Below, one piece after another: positions 25,001 through 37,000 of a stretch of DNA of 64,000 nt; the first letter of the stretch is position 1; each line of letters starts with the position of its first letter. Both the position numbers and the translations under genes were made by a program. Source of the stretch: Lepidonotus clava (lineage: Eukaryota > Annelida > Polychaeta > Phyllodocida > Polynoidae); contig OW387138.1 of the NCBI GenBank assembly GCA_936440205.1, positions 32,259,541-32,323,540 on the forward strand. Direction: 5' to 3'. The notes below the pieces were generated by a model. It ran no database searches, was not told where the DNA came from, and worked only from the letters and a program-made list of their open reading frames with translations.

Positions 25001-28000
25001 GGACTTCCCGGTTTCCCGGACTACTGGGCACTAACTTCCGTCAACCAGTGGCCTACATCCTAATGGTTACCAGGTCTATGTCTTATGGACATCTCCTAAG
25101 AGAGATTAGGGCATGGGTATGTGGGTAAGCTAGCGATATCACGCATTTAAAAGAAAAATTGCACATAGCTTGATACCAGAATCGCAGAGTGGACATTTCG
25201 GAAACAACCCCAAGGTCACCCTTATAGCAGGTTCCCCAGAAGACGGCCACAAGGGGGGTATTTTTTCTTTTTCTTTTAAGGTAAGGGTACAACTGAAGCT
25301 TTCGGAAAGAAAAATCCTCAAAAGGAAAAAAAGTCCAGTCGACCCCAAGAATAGTAAGATACTCAGTGGGGCGTTTAACAGCACAAAACAATTTTTCTAA
25401 GGGTGGCCTGACTCCTGTGTGCCAGGTGTCAGGTACTAATAAGTTATAAATACCCCCCCCCCCCCCCCCGCCATGGCAGAGGCCCCCTACTTGACTGTGC
25501 TAACAGTCTAGAGTGGGCCGTGTTAGCAGGCCGTCATAGCCGTGAAGTGGGAGAGACAAAGTCCACTATCGACCGCTACTTGTACACGGGGCCAAAGAAC
25601 TTAGATCACCAGTACTCAGAACAGGGGCTTTTTACTCTGGTCAGTTCACTCTGCCACTTCGACCACCTCACTTTGAGAGTGATCTCAGCACCAGGGGCGG
25701 ATCCAGGAATTTTATTTACCTTCCTTATATTAAAATGTTATTGCTTCCAATCTTCACCGAGCTCCACCTGTCCAATGCTAACTACCATTGGACACAAAGT
25801 AGTCAGAGCCAGAGGCAGAGTATCAGTTGAGATAAATGCTGGTATCTCAACTCACACATGCCACAATGAAATAAAAGGCAGAACACCAGCAACCAGCAAA
25901 ATGACCTCCCATACCCACACAGGAGCCCCTCCCACAGCCGCCTCAGTGGTGGCCTAAGGGTTAGGGTGCTGAACTTCAGCGTGGAGGGCTGGGGTTCGCC
26001 TCACGGTGGCGGAGCTAACTTGTTTACATTAAAATTGTTTTAATTTGGCCAAAAAATTTGGCCTGGCACGCCCCCCCCCCCCCCCCCCCACCCCCTAAAT
26101 CCGCGCCTGAGCACTGTAGCCACCCCTCGCTCCCTCCTGTCGTGCCCAGGGCTGTACAATTGAAAAACCCCAGGTTACTTTTGAGCCACAGAGCAAGTTC
26201 TCATGGTCCATCCTTTCTAATGCGGAGAGTGATCTCATTGCAGAGTGTGGTCCCTTTCGACATGGGTAGTCGAAGACCTCTGCCATCAGATGTTTTGCAG
26301 AGAGTCAGCCCAGACTGAAATTGGTTAATCATTGTTTTATTTTTGGTTATGCTCTTCATTTGTAACAATGACCTCATCCACCAGTGAACCATGACAGGTG
26401 ATGCAGTGTAGAGAAGTCAGAGACTGTCAGTCGTTGGGTATTAAACTGACCAATGGCAGTGGTTTGCTGTGTAGGTTGTGTATGGTGGGGTGTAGGGACT
26501 CTCTGCTCAGGGTACCAACCACACAGCGAAAACAGGGAAAATGGCAACAACAACAACAACAACAACAAAAACAAAAACAATCCCTGACAGGGAGAAACAT
26601 AGGGAATTTGCAAATGTTGCCAAAACACAGGGAATTTCATTTTTGGCCAGGTTCTGAAATTCCTGATTCTCAAGATATCAGGGATTCAACTTTTTTTTGT
26701 CGGGTCATCCAAATTTGTTCTGCATGCAGAGGCTTTTAAAATTGAACAACTCGCTGGATATGACACAGGGAAAAATTGCTGCAGGGCAGGGAAATCTCAG
26801 GGAAAACACAGGGAATTTGGAAATGGAACTTTGGTTGGTACCCTGTCTGCTGTGACCCCTACTTCATACCCTTGTAACGACATCTCGATCCTCTGTAGGC
26901 CCTAAACTATACACATGGCAGCATCGTAAGATTATTATATGCCCTACAACTCGAAAGTATATATTTAGTCAAGTGCAGGATTCATGGGCAGACCCAATGG
27001 CAGCTACATTGCAGGGACGAATCTTGGGTCTAGATCAGCAAAGTGGCAGAGTGGTGAAGAGGAAAAGGATAGGTGCACACAGTGATGTACTCGATCAGTA
27101 CACAAGGGTAAAGTTATGTGACCATATGTGTATCAGTGTTATTTATACGCAGCCCAATGAAGAAGCTTTGCCACATGGAAACATGTCAATACATGCATTG
27201 TCAGTCTCATGTGTATGCTCAGTGTCGGGTGTAGGGGGAGGAAGGGAGCCAGCTGGACAGAGGCCCCTGCTGAGTTACTTCCAATCCTGTGGGGATGGGT
27301 GTGGTTCTAGATGAGGGCTAGTACTGGGTAACTGCTCATGTGGCGTAAAACTAGCTGCAAAGCTTTACTTTGTGCAGTCTGGTAAAAAGAATCCTAAAGG
27401 GTTGGCCGGTCGTTAAACTAACCCCAGAAACAAACAAAACTGCAGTTGTAGTTGGAAGTAGGGGATGGGATGGTCTAAAATGTCTGAGCTTATATGACCT
27501 GCTTCTATTACTCTTGCATGGATCCCTCAGTGTATGACTCAGTCAAAGCTTGTAATAGTAATTATCATGTCACTGTGTAGATAATATGATTATGCTGACC
27601 ACCGCGGCAAGGAGTAAAAGAGTTCTGAGTAAAAGATTTATTTTGATATCAGTACTCTCAAAATACTTCCATAAGCAATGGCCAGCCTCCAATCATACGT
27701 ATTTGAGGCCAGGACCCCAGCAGCCCAGGGTAGTGACCACAAGTAAAAAGACCCACAGAGGAAGTAGGCATGCAGTCTCTAAATAAGTATGCGGTCTCGT
27801 CATCTGTTCGGGGCTTGTCCTACAGTGAAGGGGGTCAAACATTGATTGACGCTCAGTGGTCAGGGCCACTGTACCACCACTCCTCTAATCAGGTCATTCG
27901 ACAATCAAAGGGAATAATTTATGAAAAATATGTAAATAACTATGATTAGAAAAACGACTGAAAAATGGGGAGAGGGTACTATGACAGATAAATATTCCGA

Positions 28001-31000
28001 TGTTTTTCTTTCAAAATACATAGACAAACACAGTATAGGATAGAATGCAATTAAGTCTAACAGGCAAAAGCATGAAATAGGTCCTAGATAATTTTCTAGC
28101 CCAAGACAAATAACATTTTGTCACTGGAAACAAACGTAGTAAGCCCATCCCAGTTTACAACAAACTGAAAGTTTGATATGAAATTTTAATACGTTTGCTT
28201 CCTGGTTTATTCCCTAGACAATGTTGACAAATTGTTCCCAAAATTGGTGAAACTAAGTAAAAGGTAACCGCCATTTACCATAGGAACAAAAGCTAAAGCC
28301 TTAGCCCAACCCATAATGTACAACCTTTAATTGCCTTGACATACTGCATTTTGATTGCCTCACAGACCTTTATATAATTATGTCAAATGATAAAATTTGA
28401 TAAGTCAAAATGCAGGGCTTGATGATATGGAAAAACTTAAATATTCCCCACATTCCAGTGTCCTAAGTTACTTGTGGATACTCTTGTCCAACTGCCATGA
28501 CATCTGCCACATTTTGGGATGGGCCTGTTAGGTTTCGACTACAGGTGACTTGAATATTAAACTCTTTTTACAATTTTAGATTTAAAGATTTTCAGTTTCT
28601 CATGCCAGGTTCAGACACAGGGCATATCTGGTTTATTTTCGTTATTTCTCGATAGTAGGATATTTCTATGTAGAATTTTCTTCGACAGCTAGTCTGGTAA
28701 GACTTTTTTTTAGATTTATTTTAGATTTTACCTCGACCAATCACATTCAGTGATTTTTTAGATTTATTTTAGATTATATAGGGAAACACGATCAACATCT
28801 GTTATAAGAATTGTCATGTTTTTCATCCCCGATTAAAGAGAAGCAAACGAAAAAAAGTTGTTTTCGGAGGTTCAAGCAACATTTAAAGTCAATATCACAG
28901 CGAGAAATTTGATTTTTCAGTCTTTTGGTGATTGTGTAATATAATGATCGAATCAATGAGAATAAGGTAGACACTCTGCCCCTATACCCTAGCTTTCCAA
29001 AAGGTTTCTTTATATCCAGTGTAGAAGGGAATCAAACGCCCCGGGCCCTTTTGATGAATATGTACCAGGTGTCAGGTACCTTTACTAATAAGTTGTAAAT
29101 CCCCGCCTTATGGGGCACATGGATACAGCGGGATCGCTGGGTCATCACTCACGCTGACCTACGCTGTACTGTGCGTTTGGAGGAGACGCAGGTACAGGCT
29201 ACCTTTAACATTATCAGATTCTGATGAATTGATTCAGAACCGCCACGTCTCAGACAATCAGACAGACAAAGGATCCAACATATCTGGAGTCCGGACGTTC
29301 TGGACAACCAGATGAAGGTCCTGGACAACTGGGTTTAACGGGTAGTTGCCAGGTGGAAAACTACGTTTTGCAGTTGACTTTCGAAATATCTTAAAAAGAT
29401 TTTTTTATTGAAGTTCTCATATTGAGTATGTGATGTTGACTCATAACAATTTCTAGGCATCTTAAAGTTCGCATTCCATATAGGCTATTAACAATGGAAA
29501 ATCCTATTTAACGCTTATTCACAAACCATAAAATTTCCCAGGACAACACAACTGCTTTGAAAATAACCAAAATACGATTATTTCATTCTAGGGAACGCAA
29601 TAAACGTGTGCACCGACTTCGAGAAACTTTCAACAAATGAGTGGTTACACGTGAGTGCGTCCCCGAAGGGCGGTATGGACGCGGGCAACTACTCGAAGGA
29701 GCCGAACGCGCAGTCCTTACCCGACTGTCTCAAGGCGTGCTGCGAGCTCGAGTCCAAGTGCGACACGATGTTCTTCTCCAACGGCGAGTGCTACCTGATC
29801 ACCTGTAATACGGGCGACCCCACCGCCTGCGACCCCATGCCCAGGAAAGGGGAGAAGTTTAAGGACACCTACCTCATCAATGTGCGACAGTACTCAAGTA
29901 AGTATTTCATTCTTTAGGATATATATTTGTGATGTTTCTGTTACCGTTTATTAGTCTTAAGTACAGGGATCTTCATAGGATAAATATCCTAAGTATGAAT
30001 AGGCACAGTGACTTAAATACCCGTCCTCCTGCTAATTTGGTCAATCAGGCTATCCTTGAGTACAGTTCCAGTCCAGCATCTTTTTAGGTTCTTAAGTCAA
30101 ACTCTGCTTTATTTCATTTTATCCCCAAACAGCTTTTTCTCATAAATGATTCTGTATTTATTATAGAGAAAAATACAAATTATAGGAAAGCAGGCCGCAC
30201 GGCTGTCTTTATTTCAACTGACCGCTGTCTTGGGAAACAATATTATATATACCTAAGAGTGGCCTAATGATTGATGCACAAATGTTGTAGTGATTGTATC
30301 CCGCAGGCCTAGGAAGATCCCTGTAATAGAGACAACACAATGTACTAAGTGTCGGTAATGTGAACCTTCCAACCAATGGAGGTAGCTTCCTTAACACTAT
30401 ATTTTTTATTTTTCAAAATTAGAACTGCCTTACATTTGAAAACGATTTTATGACTAGGATTCAGAAAACTTTCATACATACATCTAAAATACTTATTGTA
30501 ATGTACTTATGCTGAAATGCTATGCATGCGACAAATATTTGATATTATTGTGACGGCTTTGAAATGAAGCTGTTGAAGCAATGAACTGCAAAAAAATTGC
30601 CATTGTCGATATAGTTTGTTATTTATGGGGTTATCATACTCACAGCTGGTAATACTGGTATTGTGTGCAAACTTGTCAATCAATAATGTACATATTTATT
30701 TTAAGGCCGGTCCACCGATCTTTGAGTAATACCAGCTGTGATCATAATGTTTTTCCATTTAATTGAATAATTTCCCAGCATTCATGAACCTCACAATCAA
30801 ACATTTTCGAACGAGCATACACAATATTTGTTTACATGACTATTGTAATTGTATTTTAAACTTCTTACATCTTATTCATTACACTTGTACAGATTATCTT
30901 CTAACTTTTAACTGTCATTTTGAATTATGCTTTTATAGAACTACGTAACCATCCGGACTCATAACGAACAATGGGGGGGAGGGGTTAGCAATTATGTTTT

Positions 31001-34000
31001 AATCTCTTTAGACTTCGAAATGCAATTGTATTTAAGCATGTGTGCCCATGTTGAATGACCTTAACAGAATACGCGGAGATATATATCTTTTTCCAAATTA
31101 GTATTCCGTACTGCGTCAATATGAAACATTCATACCTTTACTCAAAATTTAAAATCGTATTATTACTAGAATCTCATATCAGACTGTATTGTAGTCAGAG
31201 ACCGCATATGTATATATATAGGATATATGGAGACTGGAAAGCCAGGGGTAAACCTGTTATGCACTACTGGCCTGCCACCTAGGTGCTGGTTGGATTGGAT
31301 TTGGATTGACCATTATGCCTGTGGTAAAAATGACCTGTAAGGTGCCACCTGCCATTCTAAAAATACTTTGGTAATGATCAGACCTGGTCATAGTTGACCA
31401 GGTTGGTTCCAACTAGCCACTAGGGGAATGAGCACATAGGCCCAAAAAGAAGCTTTCCCATCTCAATATATCCTATATGTACACATACAAGGTCTCTGGT
31501 CAGTCTAACCAACCACCGTTGAGTTTTGAGTCCCGCTGTTCACGTGCTGAATGTCGTGACGTAGAGGGGTGGTGGCCTTGTGGTAACACCAACACCATTG
31601 ATTGACGTTACACCCAAACCCACCCAGTCATCCGCACCACTATGGCAAGCCAAATAGGAATGGTTTTAGTTATTTATTTTTAAAAAAAACTGGAATTCCT
31701 ACCATAAGATAGAGATATGGATAAGCAACTTGGTGATTTCCAACGATAATGCATTCGTTTGATTATACTATGGTTTTTGTGTTACCAAATTGTACTTATT
31801 CAGCTTGCCATAATAACACTTTTTTCTCGAGAAGTTACAGTCAATCAATACGATGACCAGTATACCCTCCATGAGTGTGTGTATACGAATGATTCTCCGT
31901 AATTATAGACAGAATGTCCAGCGTTTTAATGTTGAACATTGAAAAAACGTTGAACTTGCTGTTTCGGAAATATGTTGACAGTTGACAGGGATTGGTGTGA
32001 CATCATTTTCATTGTACATGTATATCTAAGTGAATTTCAAATGGTTTGCTGCAACACTGAAGACACCGATCCACACTAATTTTAATTCCTTCATTAAACA
32101 TACAACAATATTCAGCCTATCGCTAGTAACTGTGTGATTGTCAGTGCCAAACCATAGACATACATATATCTATGGTCAACTATATATACAGTCGACTCCT
32201 GATCTCAAGTCGTATTCTACATCTATGTAATAGGAAGACAAGTGCAAGAGAAAAGTAACCTGATATTGTGTTGAGCGTAGTTGTTGACTTCCTTTGTGAC
32301 CTGATCCTCCTCTCGGCAGCATTAGTACACTCCGACATTCGGACAGTTGTATTACACATCACCATGGCAACATGTCGTATTGTAGGTCTTAGCCGAACAT
32401 TGAGCACCAAAGACTGAGTGTCCCTAGAGTGACATAGCGTGTATGCTTCATATGGCTGTGGCGCTAAATTCCATTCAGGATTGACCATAAAGGGAATTGG
32501 TCTGTCGGTTGGACTAAGGGAAAAAAAGGACTAGGCATGGTAAGCCTTGCCTGAGATATGGGGGTGGGGGAGAGGGTCTTTGAGGGGTCCGAGTAAGGAC
32601 AGAGGTGAGAGGGAAGCTACATACCACCCGCGACTTCTGGGTCTTGATATATTTTACCATTGCCCTGTTTGTCATGGGAATGCGACCTATTAAAAGTGTA
32701 AATGAAAGATATTTGTAAATAAGATCATTTTGTGGAGTACTAAAAATACTTGTTATATTACAATCTGTTTAGAAATGTTATGTAGAGTTAATCTGCCTTA
32801 TGTAGAATTAATCTGCCTTGTAGGAGCACAGTTAAGCCCAAATTTTAGTCACACCCTGTCTTTCAACTTGTTTTCTGGCCAACTTCACAATTTCCATAAC
32901 GTTTCTGTCCGTCCAGGGATGCTCAGATTGGTATCAAAGCCAGAATGGTCCTGGGATTTATGAGGGATTGATCAGCGTTTCATATTACTCATGTCATATA
33001 AACTGGGCTGTAAGTTTTTAGATTTTTGTCCGATTTCAGATTTTTTTTCCCATCATCACCTCAGTTAAAAGAAATTGAAAATTAATCTCCTTCATCACGT
33101 TACACAATCATATAATTTCAGAGTTTCTTTTGGGGGTTTCAAATTTTTTCATAAACCCTTAGTTACATCACTGTATAGAATCAATTCATCTGATGGATGA
33201 GGCTTTAAGCGTTAACTTCATAAAGTCAATCCATCAGTGGGCTGATTGTGATTGAATTTGAACAAAATTTGATTGGAATCCAGAGACAAAGTCGCATCAC
33301 AGAACGTTGAGGGGGTCCTGTGGCAGGGCTGTCGAGGTTACTATAGGATTTACCGTGCTGGGGACAGGGCGGCCATAAGCCATATTTCATCCTGTCGCTA
33401 GTGCTGAATGGTTGGAGCGGTCAGTACATTAGAGACCTCTATGGACTCATTTGTTACTGACACCACGTGCAGATATTGAATAAATGTAAACGACCATTCG
33501 ATGTTCCAATGCATTTTTTCCTGGATATTGTTGCAAAAGCGTGTTTTCCCAAACTGACCAACAACGAAAAAACACATGAATTTTGGGGTATGCAGACCAG
33601 TATATACAACAATTAACATCAGTGTAACAGCAGGCTCCCCCCCCCCCCCCCCCAACAAACTGGAAATCTGAAATAAAAATCTTCGAAAGTGAAAGTTGTC
33701 AGGAACAAGTCCTGGAATTTGAAGAGATGGCAAAAAACACATAGAATTTGCAAAAAGTCTTTTTTACGAATCTAAACATTTGGCAACTACTCAGAAAGAT
33801 GAGGATTGAAATTGTGCAATATTACCTGGAAATTAGTGAGATTTATGGAAAAGTCCTAGAAAAATACCCTGAAGATCATAAGTAGTATGTTAGTGGCCCA
33901 ACTACAAAGATCCATACCTTCCTATCTACAGGTGTCCTTCCAGTGTCCCTACATGCAACTATTAGAGAAAATAACTGGACTACCATATAATCATTGTATT

Positions 34001-37000
34001 GAGTCCCTCACTCTGTAGATTGATGAAGATAATTTGGAATGCGAAATTTCGAATAGGACACACAAGTTTATTGTAATATTGTCAATATTTAACACCAGAA
34101 TAGGACACACAAATCAAGTAATATTGACAGTATCTAACAGCTCCTAAGAATAGGACACACAAATCAAATATTTATTGTCAATATCTAACAGCTCCTAAGA
34201 ATAGGACACACAAATCAAGTATTTATTGTCAATATCTAACACCTAAGAATAGGACACACAAATCAAGTATATATTGTCAATATCTCACACCTGGACACTG
34301 CTGCACTTGTTCCCCCTTCACAGGTGGTATATATACACCAGCTGAATATAGAGCCACACTTAGTAGGGTGATGGAAGGCCGAGTCTACTCTGCAGTGAGA
34401 TCTCCCTCTGGCAGAAATAAGAGTCCATGTGACCTCACTCTGCTATGTACGCCTCCAACTAAACTGGCACTATAAGATTACCATGTCCAGTGGCTCTAAG
34501 GTTGTCCGGTGGCTTTTCGCTGCTGCTGGGGCCGAGCAATTGGCAGCCACAGTGCGGAGATAATTCTCGGGTCATGATGGGCGAAGTGGCAGAGTGGACT
34601 AGGTCTGGTAACCTGAGATAGGGCACACTGGTAAATGACCAGGGCAGGGGGGGTGGGGGAAGAGGAGGGTTGGAGATATAGGTTTACAGAGAAACAGGGT
34701 CACAATGAAATAGTCCACTGCCTACCGTGTACTACAATGGCAAGCCAAATTTGTTTAAGAATATAGTGAAATGTATAGATAATTTTAATATAGATTAACC
34801 ACTGCTGCATCAGCTTGTCTCCAGGCAAAAACCTTCAGATTTCTAGTGAGGAATCTTTTTTCTTTTAAACAACGTTAGAGATACATAATTAGTTATGATT
34901 TTAGTTAGAAAAGAGGTGACTTAATTCCAACAATATCAGCTTTGAATATCGTGACTGCATAAACCACTTCGTCTTTTCCAGGGGCATAATTTTACATACA
35001 AAGGGATTTTACAAATTTAATTTCGCACTGATTTTGACACACTTAGCAGACAAACAATATACATTTTGCCACAGGAAATTTATGCCCTTTGTTCACGTTT
35101 TGTTGCAGACCTTGACAATGTTACACACCTCACAAATTCGTCGTCTTACACAACAACACCAACTACCATCCATCAAGGTTCGCAACTTTCCCTCAGGGGA
35201 TGGGATGGAGGTGACTGCACGGGGCCATCCTAAATAAGGCAATTTCTGGGCCCAATAGAAAGACAGCAACATAAAATTATTAAAAGGAAAAAAATTAAAA
35301 AGAAGAAATACTGATTGTCATAGTGTTTTGCCATTAAATATTCAACATACTGTTCGCTTAACTTATATTATAACTCAGTAAATAGAAATAATGTGAGATA
35401 CTTTCAGTTTCTATACATCACTTCTACAATTGACCAGAAACCCAATTTAGGATGGTCCAGGAGAAAAGGTGGTGAAGGTGTCAGCTGCCTCAGGGCATCG
35501 CAGTCTCTTTTGATTCGTTTGATTCATGATTTGTAAGACAATTTTGTTTGTTTTTGAAATGAGGTTTTGCGCCTTGGGTCGTGATTTGCATCGTTTGATG
35601 GACAATGACTGAGGCTTTTGAAACTTGTGTTGTATAGCAGTTTTCCCAATAGAAATCAATTGTGATAGGCTTAAGAAAAAGACGGGATGAGTTATGTAGA
35701 GTGTAAAGCTTAAACTGGAATAATGAAGATACTTGAGCTTATTATGCCTCCTACTAAACAAAATCGAAAAGCCTTGTTTTCAGATTTACTAATTTGGGAA
35801 TTGAAAAAACAATTACATTCCCTCAATCTGACCATACCTGTTTTTGAGGGAGTGCTACAAGAGAGACATGAAAGACCTCTACCGACATAGTCTATTGCCA
35901 ACCAGGCAGATGTCTTGCTCAGACGATATGTGTACATAATCGGGCCCAAGCGGTGAAACATGTCAGTAGTAGCCTGTGTAAACCCACCTCTTCTCTACCT
36001 CTGGTCCTGGGTCTGCTCCAACAGGGTACCAACCCCATAGGGAAAACAGGCAAAATGGCAAATAAAATTCCCCGACAGGGAAAACACAGGGAATTTGCCA
36101 ATTTTGCCAAAACACAGGGAAAAAACACAGGGAATTTCATTTGGACAGGCTCTGAAACTCCTGGTTCTTGAGATATAAGGGATTCGAGTTTTTGTTGTTG
36201 GGTTGTCCAAATTTTGCCTGCATGCAGAGGCTTTTAAATTTGAACAACCTGCTGGATATGCCACAGGGAAAAATTGCTGCGGGACAGGGAAATCTCAGGG
36301 AAAACACAGGGAATTTGAAAATGGAATTTCGGTTGGTACCCTGTCCATCTGACCTCCTACTCTCTATAAGGTGGTTGGTGAGGCCCTCTCCGAGCCTACA
36401 GGTGTCCTGGTCCCCTTGCAGAACCCCCTCTGCTTGCCGCCCGCACCCGGCCGCCCGCCCGCCCCTCCTACGATCCGGAGCCCGACCGCGACGAGCTGCA
36501 GAGCCTGCTGGGCAACCTGCGGTCGGACTGCGACGCCGACACGGACGAGGGGTGCGGGGTGAACGAGGTCTGCGAGTTTGTGCTGAGGGAGACGGTGATG
36601 GGAGCGGTGTGCCAGTGCCGCCGGGGCTTTACCCTAGACCCCCAGACCCAAGAGTGTGTCGGTGAGTTGGGAGGCCAAGCAAATGACATTCTGTGTCCAA
36701 TTAGCTGCCTGGGTGGAATTTATTTTTGCTATGAGTCAAGTTTCGGTAATATTCGTCCACGATGTTCCCAGAAACCGGTGTATTAACGTTGACCCATTGG
36801 GACTGTGGTCTTCAAAAATGCAAAATGTCAAGTAAACTGCATCTTGGTTACTGAACAAAATGCTAAAAAAAACATATGTGCTTCTGTAAAGACAATTTCA
36901 CCAGTTAGTGGATGGAGGCAGAATGTATTTGCATTGGCCTGAATATCCCAAAGGGGTTTTCACCATGACTTCAGTGTTTATCAGATAAATACTGAATATC

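Larger units (their letters stand above)
16068..29591. other. MANSC gene intron 1 (13.5 kb)
   Basis: No further exon recognised. It contains a MITE (17588-17800), a tRNA-derived SINE (22480-22810), several inverted-end elements (22956-23299, 23835-23938, 25692-26109, 26508-26845) and a CTTT/G-run tract (24718-24776). Two imperfect copies of a GGTCGGGCTA..TAGCCCGTTGGGC motif lie near 17177-17235 and 17333-17405. A shared segment CCAGGTGTCAGGTA plus TACTAATAAGTT occurs near 25421 and 29064, suggesting a dispersed repeat. Confidence 0.7.
29898..36421. other. MANSC gene intron 2
   Basis: Non-coding. Contains a long-TIR MITE (31196-31498), a 47-51 bp tandem repeat (34051-34290), one arm of a foldback family (34436-34600), a C-run (33637-33653) and, just before exon 3, the CAGGGTACCAACC element at 36022-36343. 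The 165-codon ORF at 36168-36665 is a chance fusion of this element with the wrong frame of exon 3. Confidence 0.7.

Noticed and set aside
25520-25957. 145-codon ORF
   Set aside because: It crosses the left end of the 25692-26109 element and has no domain or codon bias.
36168-36665. 165-codon ORF
   Set aside because: It joins the end of a MITE, intron sequence and a shadow frame of exon 3; the true frame is fixed by the EGF cysteine pattern and the splice phase.
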